The notes under the pieces: generated by a model | What the model was told of the DNA's origin: nothing | Databases searched by the model: none | What the model saw: the letters and a program-made list of their open reading frames with translations, nothing else | Shown here: piece after piece, positions 22,364 to 30,494 of the stretch | Layout of the letters: each line of letters starts with the position of its first letter | How positions within the stretch are numbered: the stretch's first letter is position 1 | Translations under genes and position numbers: made by a program | DNA from: Candidatus Methylomirabilota bacterium | Lineage (GTDB): Bacteria > Methylomirabilota > Methylomirabilia > Methylomirabilales > CSP1-5 | Length of the DNA: 39,401 bases | Direction of reading: 5' to 3' | NCBI GenBank assembly: GCA_027293415.1 | Contig: JAPUFX010000083.1 | Span: 1-39,401, forward strand

Positions 22364-22653
22364 TCATTCTGGGGATGGGGCTGGCGACATATCTGATCCG
22401 GATCTTTCCCTTCCTGCTGGTCCCGCGCTTCCATCCCCGCATGATTCGATGGTTTCAATTCCTCTCCTACTCGATCATCGCGAGTTTCGTGTGGTATGGG
22501 CTCGCCAAGGGGGCTCCAGCCCCTGTCACGTTGAGCTTTCGGAGTCTGGCTCTGGCTCTGACGGTCCTCGTCGCGGTTCGTTCGAAGAACGCTGTGATGG
22601 GGATGGGGGCCGGGATCGTGGCCGTATTGGTCTTGTCGCGGATAGGATTGTGA
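22342..22653 (+). CDS. azlD: AzlD family branched-chain amino-acid exporter, small subunit
   Basis: A 103-residue protein with three to four transmembrane helices (GMGLATYLIRIFPFL, WFQFLSYSIIASFVWYGLA, LALALTVLVAVRS, MGAGIVAVLVLSRIGL). The TYLIRIFPF and FLSYSIIASFVWYGL motifs are characteristic of AzlD/YgaH. ATG 22342 follows GTGGAGAT. It is the obligatory partner of AzlC encoded immediately upstream. Confidence 0.86.
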   Translation: MVGEQVVIILGMGLATYLIRIFPFLLVPRFHPRMIRWFQFLSYSIIASFVWYGLAKGAPAPVTLSFRSLALALTVLVAVRSKNAVMGMGAGIVAVLVLSRIGL

Positions 22654-22882
22654 GGGCCGTCGTCCTCGGACCCTGTGGAAGACCTGGCAAGCGGACTGAC
22701 CGACCCCTGTGGTTTTCTTTCAACAGATGGAACTGGCAGAGTTGCAAAAAAAAGACAAGGGTGTAAGATACCCCTGGTTACGATCTCGTATCTAATTGAA
22801 TTCAAATGTCTTTTATGAGTGAGGAGACATTCGTCTTGTTGGAATGGGCCTTGCTATGGCTTTCTAGTTCTAGAGGGGGGTT

Positions 22883-23701
22883 GTGGAGAAAACGCGAGTA
22901 GACATCAGGAAGGGTGCCATCGCCTATGTCCAGCAGGGGGAGGGTGAACCAATCGTCCTGATTCACGGCATCCCCACGTCCACGTATCTCTGGCGGAACG
23001 TGATTCCCTTGCTCGCCACGGACTTTACCGTGTATGCGATTGACTTGCTGGGATACGGAGATTCTGACAAACCGGTAAAGGCGGATCTCTCGATCCCGGC
23101 CCAGACCGGGTACGTCGCAGAGTTCATGATGAGAGTCGGACTGACACATGCTACGGTCGTGGGCAATGATATCGGCGGTGGAGTAGCCCAGCTCCTCGCC
23201 CTGGATCGACCTGAGCTGGTGAGACGCCTCATCTTGGTGGGTACGGTGGCATACGATTCATGGCCGCTTCACGAGATCGAGCAGCTTAAGGACCCGGCCT
23301 GGGATCCCAAGACACTCGATCTGCGCACCGGCTTCAAGGAGGTGCTCTTTAAGGGGATTTTCCACAAGGAGCGGGTGACGGACGCCCTGGTCGGGGAATA
23401 TGCCAGTCACTTTGTTGGTTTGCAGGGAAGAGAGGCCTATCTTCACTGTGCTCGCGCTCTCAATAACCGGGACATCCTCATCCGCGCTGCCGAGATCGAA
23501 CGCCTGACTGTTCCGGTGCTCATTCTCTGGGGGAAGGCCGATGACTTCCAGGGGGTCATGATCGGGCAGCGCCTCGCTGATCAGTTGCCGTCGGCCCGGC
23601 TGGTGGTTGTGAAGGACGCAGGGCATTTCCTCCCTGAGGACCAGCCAGAGGAAGTTGCCCGTCTGATGCGAGCGTTCATCAAAGAGACACCCCCCCTGTA
23701 A
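22883..23701 (+). CDS. alpha/beta-hydrolase with Asp nucleophile (haloalkane/haloacetate dehalogenase-like)
   Basis: A 272-residue alpha/beta-hydrolase. Oxyanion-hole HGIPTSTYLWRNV is at 28-40, the nucleophile elbow is GNDIGG with Asp96 instead of serine, an acid lies in WGKADD, and the catalytic histidine is His248 (DAGHFLPEDQP). An Asp nucleophile is the mark of dehalogenases and related C-X or epoxide-type hydrolases (GHDxGG/QDWGG), so esterase activity is less likely. The physiological substrate is unknown. Start GTG 22883 follows GAGGGGGG. The gene stands alone. Confidence 0.78.
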   Translation: MEKTRVDIRKGAIAYVQQGEGEPIVLIHGIPTSTYLWRNVIPLLATDFTVYAIDLLGYGDSDKPVKADLSIPAQTGYVAEFMMRVGLTHATVVGNDIGGGVAQLLALDRPELVRRLILVGTVAYDSWPLHEIEQLKDPAWDPKTLDLRTGFKEVLFKGIFHKERVTDALVGEYASHFVGLQGREAYLHCARALNNRDILIRAAEIERLTVPVLILWGKADDFQGVMIGQRLADQLPSARLVVVKDAGHFLPEDQPEEVARLMRAFIKETPPL

Positions 23702-23793
23702 AGCTTATTGACGCCAGGGGTGAAACCCTCTATATTGCGGGGTTAGGCTTTCACAGTGCTGATTGAACGTAGACTGGCGGGCCTGGCGTGCTC

Positions 23794-24279
23794 ATGGCAT
23801 TTCTGCATACCGTGGCAGTCGTGGCCTACTTGGGTGGGACTGTGTTCCTGGGGGCAGTCCTGATCCCGGCACTCAAACGGCGAGGGCTCGATGCGGAGGG
23901 GCTACACTTTTTGGCAGGGGTGATTCGGATCTTTCATCCTGTGAGCCTCGCAAGCTTGGGCCTCGCGATCCTGACAGGAGCAATCGCGCTGACACCGGTC
24001 AAGGAAACGCTGGGACCTGAGTACGTCCCCAGGCTTTTTGAGGTGCTGGCCCTCAAGCTTCTCTTCGTGTTCATCCTGGTCATGGTGAGTTGCTTTACAT
24101 TCTTTGCGCTTGGTCCGAGGCTGCTCCGGGCGCTTCCCGGAGCAGACGAGCAGCCCGACGCGGAGGGTGCCGCCAAGGGAATGCAACTTGTCAAGCCGTT
24201 GCAACGGTGGTATCTGGTCGCTGCAACGTTGGGGGCCGTCATCGTCTATCTTGGAGTGAGAATGAGTCACGCAGGATGA
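23794..24279 (+). CDS. membrane protein, four helices, unknown function (CopD/DUF4149-like)
   Basis: A 161-residue protein with four hydrophobic helices: FLHTVAVVAYLGGTVFLGAVLI, HPVSLASLGLAILTGAIAL, LALKLLFVFILVMVSCFTFFAL and WYLVAATLGAVIVYLGV. The pattern resembles small CopD-like/DUF4149 membrane proteins that carry conserved His residues in the first helices (His6 and His in FHPVS), possibly for haem or copper, but this is only a resemblance. An in-frame GTG at 23788 is an alternative start. It precedes yjbQ by 25 bases. Confidence 0.6.
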   Translation: MAFLHTVAVVAYLGGTVFLGAVLIPALKRRGLDAEGLHFLAGVIRIFHPVSLASLGLAILTGAIALTPVKETLGPEYVPRLFEVLALKLLFVFILVMVSCFTFFALGPRLLRALPGADEQPDAEGAAKGMQLVKPLQRWYLVAATLGAVIVYLGVRMSHAG

Positions 24280-24304
24280 TGCCAACAACGTGGAGGAAGA
24301 TTGC

Positions 24305-24733
24305 ATGAGAATTGCCTTTGAGACGATCCCGGTCGAGACCAAGGAGCCGATGCAGTTGTTAGACATTACCCAGATGGTCCGGGACTGTCTGATCAAGCAC
24401 CCGATTCGTGAGGGTGTGTTGCTCTTGAACACCTTGCACACGACTGCCGCCCTGTTCATTAATGAGTTTCAGTCCGCCCTCATCGAGGATATGAAAAACA
24501 TCCTCGCCCACCTCGTCGAGGAGAACGGCGACTACCGACATAACGATCCCCGGTATTCCGACTGTACCCGGGGTAACGCCGGTTCACACCTGCGATCGAT
24601 GTTGCTGGCCCGAACCCTGACCCTTCCGGTTCGCGCTGGAGATGTGGTCCTCGGTCGTTGGCAGAGTATCATCTTTGCGGAACTGGATGGCCCGCAAGAG
24701 CGGAGCGTTCAGTTCCAGGTTCTTGGCGAGTAA
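24305..24733 (+). CDS. yjbQ: YjbQ/UPF0047 family protein (secondary thiamine-phosphate synthase)
   Basis: A 142-residue protein of the YjbQ family. Signatures: LNTLHTTAALFINEFQSAL (with His and Asn), HNDPRYSDCTRGNAGSHLRSMLL with the conserved His/Asp and GNAGSH, and a C-terminal GRWQSIIFAELDGPQER. Some members have been reported to have weak thiamine-phosphate synthase activity, but the physiological role is unsettled. ATG 24305 follows GTGGAGGAAG; the frame opens five codons earlier at GTG 24290. It stands between a membrane protein and mqnE. Confidence 0.85.
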   Translation: MRIAFETIPVETKEPMQLLDITQMVRDCLIKHPIREGVLLLNTLHTTAALFINEFQSALIEDMKNILAHLVEENGDYRHNDPRYSDCTRGNAGSHLRSMLLARTLTLPVRAGDVVLGRWQSIIFAELDGPQERSVQFQVLGE

Positions 24734-24752
24734 GATCGTTCACAGTGCACCG

Positions 24753-24788
24753 TTCATGGTTCACGATCCCTGAGCGGTGAACCATGAA
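24753..24788. repeat. 12-bp inverted repeat over the mqnE start codon
   Basis: TTCATGGTTCAC (24753-24764) and GTGAACCATGAA (24777-24788) are exact reverse complements separated by 12 bases. The ATG at 24784, the likely mqnE start, lies in the right arm. The words GTTCATGG/GTTCAC recall the GTTCAG-word repeat at 12740-12894. In the mRNA this hairpin would hide the ATG at 24784. Confidence 0.7.
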
Positions 24789-25899
24789 TCGCGAGGTCGA
24801 GGTGGAAGTACTAGTTGCTCGGGCCGGCCTGACGGACCTGTACGGAAAGATCCTGAAAGGGGAGCGCCTTTCTTACGAGGATGGCCTGCGGCTCTATCAG
24901 ACACCAGACCTCACCGCCGTGGGAGCCTTGGCCAACCACGTCCGGGAACGCATGAACGGCTGTGCCACTTACTATGTCCGGAACCTCCATATCAATTACA
25001 CCAACATTTGTAATAAGCTCTGCAAATTTTGCTCCTTCTACGCCAAGCCAGGGGACCCCAGGGGCTACGTGCTGACTGCGGACAATATCATCGCCCGTTT
25101 GGATGAGTACCGCCATCAGGCGATCCGGGAGATCCACATGGTGGCGGGAATCAACCCCAAGCTTCCGTATGAATATTACCTGGACATTCTGAGGGCGGTC
25201 CGGATGGCCCGTCCTGATGCCCAGATCAAGGCCTTTACGATGATTGAGCTGGCCCAGATCGCCCGAGTTGCGAAAAAACCTCTGGCGGACGTCCTCGAAG
25301 ATCTCAAGGATGCGGGACTGACCTGCTGTCCGGGAGGCGGAGCTGAGGTCTTCAGCGAGCGGGTCCATGAGGAGCTCTTCCGAGCCAAACTGGATAACGA
25401 AGGGTGGTTTGAGGTGTCCCGGGAGGTCCACCGCGCGGGGCTCAAGTCGAACGCAACGTTGCTTTACGGTCATATTGAGACGGTGGAGGAAAAGGTCAAG
25501 CATCTCCTCCACATCCGGGAGCTGCAAGATGAGACCAAAGGGTTTCAATGCTTTGTCCCCTTGGCCTTCGACCCCGCCCGGACTGAGCTCGAGCATATCC
25601 CGCTGACCACAGGGCAACAGAATCTCCGGGAAATTGCGATCGCTCGTCTGCTCCTGGATAACTTTCCTCACATCAAGGCCTTCTGGATCATGATCACGCC
25701 CCAGGTTGCCCAGCTGGCCCTCTGGTACGGGGCGGATGACCTCGACGGGACGGTGAATCACTACGAGATTACCCATGCCCTGGGAACCACGTCCGATCAC
25801 CAGGTTTTGAACCATCAGGAGCTCCTCCATCTGGTCAACGAAGCGGGACGGGTGCCGGTGGAGCGCGATGCACTCTATAACGTGATGGTAGCCGCGTAG
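24784..25899 (+). CDS. mqnE: aminofutalosine synthase MqnE
   Basis: A 371-residue radical SAM enzyme of the futalosine route to menaquinone. It makes aminofutalosine from 3-[(1-carboxyvinyl)oxy]benzoate. The radical SAM motif CX3CX2C is Cys76/80/83 (YTNICNKLCKFCSFY), and KILKGERLSYEDGLRLY is the typical N-terminal feature of MqnE/MqnC. PGGGAEVFSERV, HIKAFWIMITPQVAQLAL and DDLDGTVNHYEITHALG match MqnE rather than MqnC. The ATG lies in an inverted repeat; GTG 24802, after GAGGTCGAG, is an alternative start. mqnC follows 44 bases later. Confidence 0.9.
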   Translation: MNREVEVEVLVARAGLTDLYGKILKGERLSYEDGLRLYQTPDLTAVGALANHVRERMNGCATYYVRNLHINYTNICNKLCKFCSFYAKPGDPRGYVLTADNIIARLDEYRHQAIREIHMVAGINPKLPYEYYLDILRAVRMARPDAQIKAFTMIELAQIARVAKKPLADVLEDLKDAGLTCCPGGGAEVFSERVHEELFRAKLDNEGWFEVSREVHRAGLKSNATLLYGHIETVEEKVKHLLHIRELQDETKGFQCFVPLAFDPARTELEHIPLTTGQQNLREIAIARLLLDNFPHIKAFWIMITPQVAQLALWYGADDLDGTVNHYEITHALGTTSDHQVLNHQELLHLVNEAGRVPVERDALYNVMVAA

Positions 25900-25943
25900 G
25901 CAGCCTTCAGCGAGGTGCTGAGGGGTCCGGGCGAGGAAATTGC

Positions 25944-27020
25944 ATGTCGGGGAACGGAGCAGAACGATTCAAAGAGGTTGAGACGAAGGTCCTGGCTGGA
26001 GAGCGGCTCACGACTGAGGACGGCCTGACCCTCTTTGGGGTAACCAACCTCCCGGCTTTAGCCTTCCTGGCCGATACGGTGCGGCGAAGGAAGCGTCCGG
26101 ACCGGGAGGTGACCTATGTCATTGGCCGGATCGTCAACTATACCAACATCTGCTGGGTAAAGTGCTCGTTCTGCGCTTTTTACCGCCTGCCCGGTCACCA
26201 CGAGGGCTACGTCCTCTCCCGAGAGGAGATCTTCGAGAAGATCCAGGAACTCGTCGATCACGGCGGCACCGAGGTTCTCTTTCAGGGAGGCTTGAACCCG
26301 GCGCTCAAGATCGACTACTATGAGGACACTTTTCAGGCTATCAAGGAGCGTTTTCCGGTCGACATCCACGGCCTCTCACCGGCCGAGCTGATCTACCTGG
26401 CCAAGATCTCTCAGCTTTCGCTCAGGGAGACCCTCCTGCGATTGAAGGCGGCCGGCCTTGGGTCGATCCCCGGAGGGGGGGCAGAGATCCTGGTGGAAGA
26501 AGTGCGGCAGGTCATTTCCCCTTTGAAGGACACGGTGCAGGAATGGCTCGACTGCATGCTGACGGCCCATCAGGTCGGGATCCCGTCGAGCGCCACGATG
26601 ATGTTTGGGTCGGTCGAGACGGCGGAGCAGCGGGTGGAGCATTTCCTCCGGCTCCGGTCCCTGCAAGACGAGACACGCGGGTTCACCGCCTTCGTGGCCT
26701 GGAACTTCCAGCCCGAGGGGACCACATTAAACGGGAAGAGGGCTTCGGCGTTTGACTACCTCCGGACCATGGCGGTGGCTCGGCTGATGCTGGATAACTT
26801 TGACAATATCCAGGCTTCTTGGCTGACCCAGGGGCCCAAGGTGGCCCAGATCGCGCTCCACTACGGGATCAGCGACCTGGGGAGCACGATCTTCGAGGAG
26901 CGGGTGGTCTCCGCCGGTGGGGCAAAATTCATGGCCTCTCGGGAGGAGATCGAACGGGTGATCAGGGACGCCGGGTATGTCCCCCGCGTCCGGAATACAC
27001 GATACGAGATCCTGGGATAA
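25944..27020 (+). CDS. mqnC: cyclic dehypoxanthine futalosine synthase MqnC
   Basis: A 358-residue radical SAM enzyme that cyclises dehypoxanthine futalosine in the futalosine menaquinone route. Its radical SAM motif is Cys70/74/77 (YTNICWVKCSFCAFYR), and VLAGERLTTEDGLTLF mirrors the MqnE N-terminus. MqnC-specific stretches: GTEVLFQGGLNPALKIDYYED, GSIPGGGAEILVEEVR and AWNFQPEGTTL. GCGAGGAAATTGC gives the ribosome binding site before ATG 25944. MqnE and MqnC are encoded in tandem; other mqn genes are not in this window. Confidence 0.92.
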   Translation: MSGNGAERFKEVETKVLAGERLTTEDGLTLFGVTNLPALAFLADTVRRRKRPDREVTYVIGRIVNYTNICWVKCSFCAFYRLPGHHEGYVLSREEIFEKIQELVDHGGTEVLFQGGLNPALKIDYYEDTFQAIKERFPVDIHGLSPAELIYLAKISQLSLRETLLRLKAAGLGSIPGGGAEILVEEVRQVISPLKDTVQEWLDCMLTAHQVGIPSSATMMFGSVETAEQRVEHFLRLRSLQDETRGFTAFVAWNFQPEGTTLNGKRASAFDYLRTMAVARLMLDNFDNIQASWLTQGPKVAQIALHYGISDLGSTIFEERVVSAGGAKFMASREEIERVIRDAGYVPRVRNTRYEILG

Positions 27021-27066
27021 TTCATCCGAACCATTCGGGAGTTCGGCACGAAAAAGGAGGTACCAC

Positions 27067-29364
27067 GTGGGCCCTGCACCGCTGCCTGTCATTGACGCTT
27101 CCCCCGAGCTTCAGAGCTCGGAGTATATTGATCTTTTGCCCCAGACCAAACAGTACCGAACCGTGCACGTCGTTCTGATCAAGCCGTCGAAGTATGACGA
27201 TGATGGGTATGTGATCCGGTTTTGGAAAGGGGTGTTGCCGAGCAACACCCTCAGTGTCTTGAACGGCTTGACCGAGGATGTCAAAAGGCGTGGGCTCTTC
27301 GGCGACATCGAATTTGCGGTAGATACCTTTGATGAGACGACGGAAAAAGTCCCTGTCAAGAAAATCGTTCAATGGGGCCGCCGCCCTGCCACGAAGTTGA
27401 TCGTGTGTCTGGTCGGCGTGCAGACGAACCAGTTTCCGAGGGCGCTCGACCTGGGGAAGCAGTTCCGCGCTCATGGGATTGATGTGATCATGGGCGGCTT
27501 CCATACCAGTGGGACGGTCAACATGCTCGGCCCGCAGGAGCCGGACATCCAGGAGCTCATACGCGAGGGAATCGTTGTCGTGTCCGGCGAGATCGAGGGG
27601 AAATGGGAGGGCATTCTGGCCGATGTCGTCAATGGGCAAGCCAAGCCTCTGTACTCCTTTGCCCAGGACCTCAAGAGTCTCGTAGATATCGAGAAGGCCC
27701 CCCACCCGGTCATGAGTCCCAAAACGATGCAGCACTTCGCGCGACCTACTTTCGGGACCGTGGACACCTCCCGCGGCTGTCCCTTTGCGTGTACCTTTTG
27801 CACCATTATCAATGTGCAGGGCCGGACGATGCGGGAGCGGAGTTCTGAGGAGATCGCCGAGCTCGTGCGGCGCAACCATCGGGAACACGGGGTCGATTTT
27901 TACTTCTTCACGGACGACAATTTTGCCCGGAAGAAGCTGTGGCGTGAGACCTTCGAGGTACTCATCCGAATTCGGCAGGAAGGCATTCCTTTCTCGTTCG
28001 CGATGCAGGTGGACCTGGCGCGCAAGCCGAAGGACTTTGTGCGCCTGGCCGCCGAGGCCGGCTGTAGTCAGGTGTTCATCGGCATGGAAAGCGTGAATCC
28101 GGAAAATCTCAAAGCCGGCGGGAAGCCGCAGAACAAGACCGAAGAGTATGCGAGCATCATCCGCGAGTGGCACGAGGCGGGTGTATATGTTCACGCCGGG
28201 TATATCATCGGCCTTCCCTTCGATACCAAGGAACAGGTCCCCCGTGATGTCCAATATCTCATGGACGAGATTCATGTGGATATGGCGTCGTTCTTTATGC
28301 TGACGCCGTTGCCGGGCTCTCACGATCACTTGGAGATGAAAAAGCGAGGGGAATGGATGGATCCTGATTTCAACAAGCGGGATTCGTTTCATCCGACGGT
28401 CCACCATCCCCATATGACTGCTGAGGAATGGACCGAGGTGTACGAGAACGCATGGAAAACGTTTTTCAGCAAGGAAAATCTCATCAAGATCCTGTCACGG
28501 TGGAGCCACAACCCCGGCGTCTACTGGAACCTGTTCGTGAACCTCATTTGGTACAAGAATGCGGCCCTGATCGAGAAGGAACACCCGATGATTGCCGGAT
28601 TTTTCCGTCTGAAGGACCGGCGATCCCGGAGACCCGGGTTCTCCATCGATTCGTTACCGGTCCATCTCTGGAAGCGGACGAAGGAGGTCACACGTCTCTT
28701 TGTCTCCTGGGCCCGCTATCTCAAGGAGTTGGAGGAAGTTTGGCTCCAGACCCGTCCGAGGAGTGAGGCGGAAAAGCGATTTTCCGAGGAGATTCAGCAT
28801 ATTCAAGGTGAGATTTGGCAGACCTTGAAGATTGCGGAGTGGCAACAGGCGTATAATAATGCCAAGACGACCCTCCCGGCCAGGGCGAGGGCGTTGCTCG
28901 ATCCATTTGATGACCTTGCCTCGAAGATACTGATCAGTCGCAAAGATCTGGATGCGTTCCTGCACAAATGGGGAGGTATCCAGACCAGGATCCAGAAGAT
29001 TCGTGGACGTCTTGTGGCGGAAGATGGGACCACCAGGAGGTGGCTCGACCAGCTGGGCGACCTTCACAAAGAGGCCTGGAATGGTCTGAAGATTCAAGAA
29101 TGGCGAGAGGCTTACTCGAGCTTCAGAGAGGGGCTTCCGTCAAAGTTCGACCTCCGGTACATCAGGTTCGATCCCCTGAGTAACAGGGTCATCTATTCTC
29201 GGCAGGACCTGCACAGATTGTGGGTCAGAACGTGGGAGCAGGTCCGTAGCTGGCGATTCTGGAATATCCGTCCCTTGCGGCTCGCGGTTGCATTTTTCAG
29301 GGATCTTTTCCTGACAGCATCCTTTGCCCGGAGAGCCATGACCATGTTCTTCAATTACCAATAA
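27067..29364 (+). CDS. radical SAM protein with B12-binding-like N-terminus and a duplicated C-terminal region
   Basis: A 765-residue protein. Residues about 20-190 form a Rossmann-like B12-binding-type domain (HVVLIKPSKYDDDGYVIR, GIDVIMGGFHTSG), although the classical DxHxxG cobalamin ligand is not obvious. The radical SAM core (about 230-430) carries Cys238/242/245 (CPFACTFC), then FFTDDNFAR, GMESVNPENL and YIIGLPFDTKE. The last 270 residues are not a known domain and contain a direct duplication of about 55 residues (from 582 and from 669; LKIAEWQQAYNN and LKIQEWREAYSS). The start is GTG 27067, six bases after a perfect AAGGAGGT. The reaction is unknown. The next gene encodes a cobalamin-binding protein, which fits a B12 link. 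Confidence 0.8.
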   Translation: MGPAPLPVIDASPELQSSEYIDLLPQTKQYRTVHVVLIKPSKYDDDGYVIRFWKGVLPSNTLSVLNGLTEDVKRRGLFGDIEFAVDTFDETTEKVPVKKIVQWGRRPATKLIVCLVGVQTNQFPRALDLGKQFRAHGIDVIMGGFHTSGTVNMLGPQEPDIQELIREGIVVVSGEIEGKWEGILADVVNGQAKPLYSFAQDLKSLVDIEKAPHPVMSPKTMQHFARPTFGTVDTSRGCPFACTFCTIINVQGRTMRERSSEEIAELVRRNHREHGVDFYFFTDDNFARKKLWRETFEVLIRIRQEGIPFSFAMQVDLARKPKDFVRLAAEAGCSQVFIGMESVNPENLKAGGKPQNKTEEYASIIREWHEAGVYVHAGYIIGLPFDTKEQVPRDVQYLMDEIHVDMASFFMLTPLPGSHDHLEMKKRGEWMDPDFNKRDSFHPTVHHPHMTAEEWTEVYENAWKTFFSKENLIKILSRWSHNPGVYWNLFVNLIWYKNAALIEKEHPMIAGFFRLKDRRSRRPGFSIDSLPVHLWKRTKEVTRLFVSWARYLKELEEVWLQTRPRSEAEKRFSEEIQHIQGEIWQTLKIAEWQQAYNNAKTTLPARARALLDPFDDLASKILISRKDLDAFLHKWGGIQTRIQKIRGRLVAEDGTTRRWLDQLGDLHKEAWNGLKIQEWREAYSSFREGLPSKFDLRYIRFDPLSNRVIYSRQDLHRLWVRTWEQVRSWRFWNIRPLRLAVAFFRDLFLTASFARRAMTMFFNYQ

Positions 29365-29436
29365 AAGTTCCCCATCCCTTCCGCGTCCGTCGCAGCCCCC
29401 CGTGGGGACCATGGTGCGTAGAAGGGGGGTCGGCTT

Positions 29437-30252
29437 ATGTCGATTGACGTCGTGGATGCAGCGGGGAGGCGCGTGTGCCTTCCCGTTTTCCCTTCCCGAA
29501 TCATCTCCCTCGTCCCTAGCATCACTGAGACCCTTTTCGTCCTGGGCCTTGGCGAACGTCTGGTGGGCGTGACCCGCTACTGTACTGAGCCGTCGGCCGG
29601 TGTCGCTCAAAAGCCCAAGGTCGGTGGGCAGAAGGATCCAGACCTCAAAACGATTCAATCCCTCCGGCCTGACCTGATCGTAGCCAATGTGGAGGAGAAC
29701 CGTCGCGAAGATGTTGACGCCTTGGCGGCGATGGGGATTGCCGTCTACACGACCTATCCTCGGACAGTGGAGCAGGGAGTCGCGATGATTCTGGACCTTG
29801 GTCGTGTGACCCGGACCGAGGAGGAGGCAGGGGCGATCGCTCGATCCCTTGAGGAGGTGTATCGGGGAATCTCCGCCGAGGCCACGAGACAAGGACCGGT
29901 GCGGATCTTCTGCCCCATCTGGCGCAGGCCGTACATGTCCATCAATCGAGATACGTATATCCATGACGTGCTCCGGACCTGCGGGGGGGAAAATATTTTC
30001 GCCGGCAAGAGCGAGCGTTACCCTCAAATCTCGTTAGCGGAAGTTGCAGATCTCAAGCCGGAAGTCATCCTCCTTCCCGACGAGCCGTATCGTTTCCTCC
30101 CCAGGCATCTGGAAGATTTCAAACCGTTTGAAGACGTCATCCCAGCGCTCATGACCGGTCGCGTTCACTTCATTGACGGCAAGCTCCTCTCCTGGTACGG
30201 TCCCAGAATCGGAGAGAGCCTTCATGCACTTTGGCCATTCCTGCTTTCCTAG
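29437..30252 (+). CDS. cobalamin-binding protein, BtuF/TroA-like
   Basis: A 271-residue periplasmic-binding-protein fold of the helical-backbone metal/cobalamin receptor family. Seen: VFPSRIISLVPSITETLFVLGLGERLVGVTRYC, the conserved block at 201-232 (ISLAEVADLKPEVILLPDEP) and SWYGPRIGESL near the end. No clear signal peptide is visible in the first residues, so it may be cytoplasmic or the start may be elsewhere. BtuF is the usual assignment; it could bind another corrinoid or metal chelate. Neighbours include the B12-type radical SAM gene just upstream. The TAG stop (30250-30252) lies in the left CTAG of the 198-bp element. Confidence 0.8.
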   Translation: MSIDVVDAAGRRVCLPVFPSRIISLVPSITETLFVLGLGERLVGVTRYCTEPSAGVAQKPKVGGQKDPDLKTIQSLRPDLIVANVEENRREDVDALAAMGIAVYTTYPRTVEQGVAMILDLGRVTRTEEEAGAIARSLEEVYRGISAEATRQGPVRIFCPIWRRPYMSINRDTYIHDVLRTCGGENIFAGKSERYPQISLAEVADLKPEVILLPDEPYRFLPRHLEDFKPFEDVIPALMTGRVHFIDGKLLSWYGPRIGESLHALWPFLLS

Positions 30253-30446
30253 CCCGGATTATTCACATGGAAGTGAATAATCTGCCCTCCGGGCTTCGAC
30301 TCCGCCCCGCGTTTGCGGGGCGTCGCTCAGGGCTAGCCTTGAGCAGGCCGTGGGAGCGGCCAGTCGAAACCTGCCGGTGCGGCCGAGCCCGCACCTGCAG
30401 GCGCATTATTGACGAAGACACTCCGTCCGTGAATAATGCGGGCTAG
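30249..30446. mobile_element. 198-bp MITE-like hairpin element, copy B
   Basis: Same length, ends and hairpins as copy A at 16767-16964. About ten differences were counted by eye, mostly in loops and in spacers between stems (CACATGGAAGTG versus CACTTAGAGGTG at the left tip; TCTGCCC versus ACCACCC), so the folding pattern is kept. It is bounded by CTAG on both sides, and the left CTAG contains the TAG stop of the cobalamin-binding protein gene. It lies just upstream of the DEAD-box helicase gene. Confidence 0.85.
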
Positions 30447-30494
30447 GTTGATGCCCTCAAACAAGCCAAGGTGTGAACGGAAAAGAAACAGGTG

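Noticed and set aside
27022-28413. 463-codon minus-strand open frame
   Set aside because: It is antisense to the clear radical SAM gene, has no family signature and arises from the high GC of the coding strand. The same holds for the minus-strand frame at 32979-34379 (466 codons) antisense to thiC.
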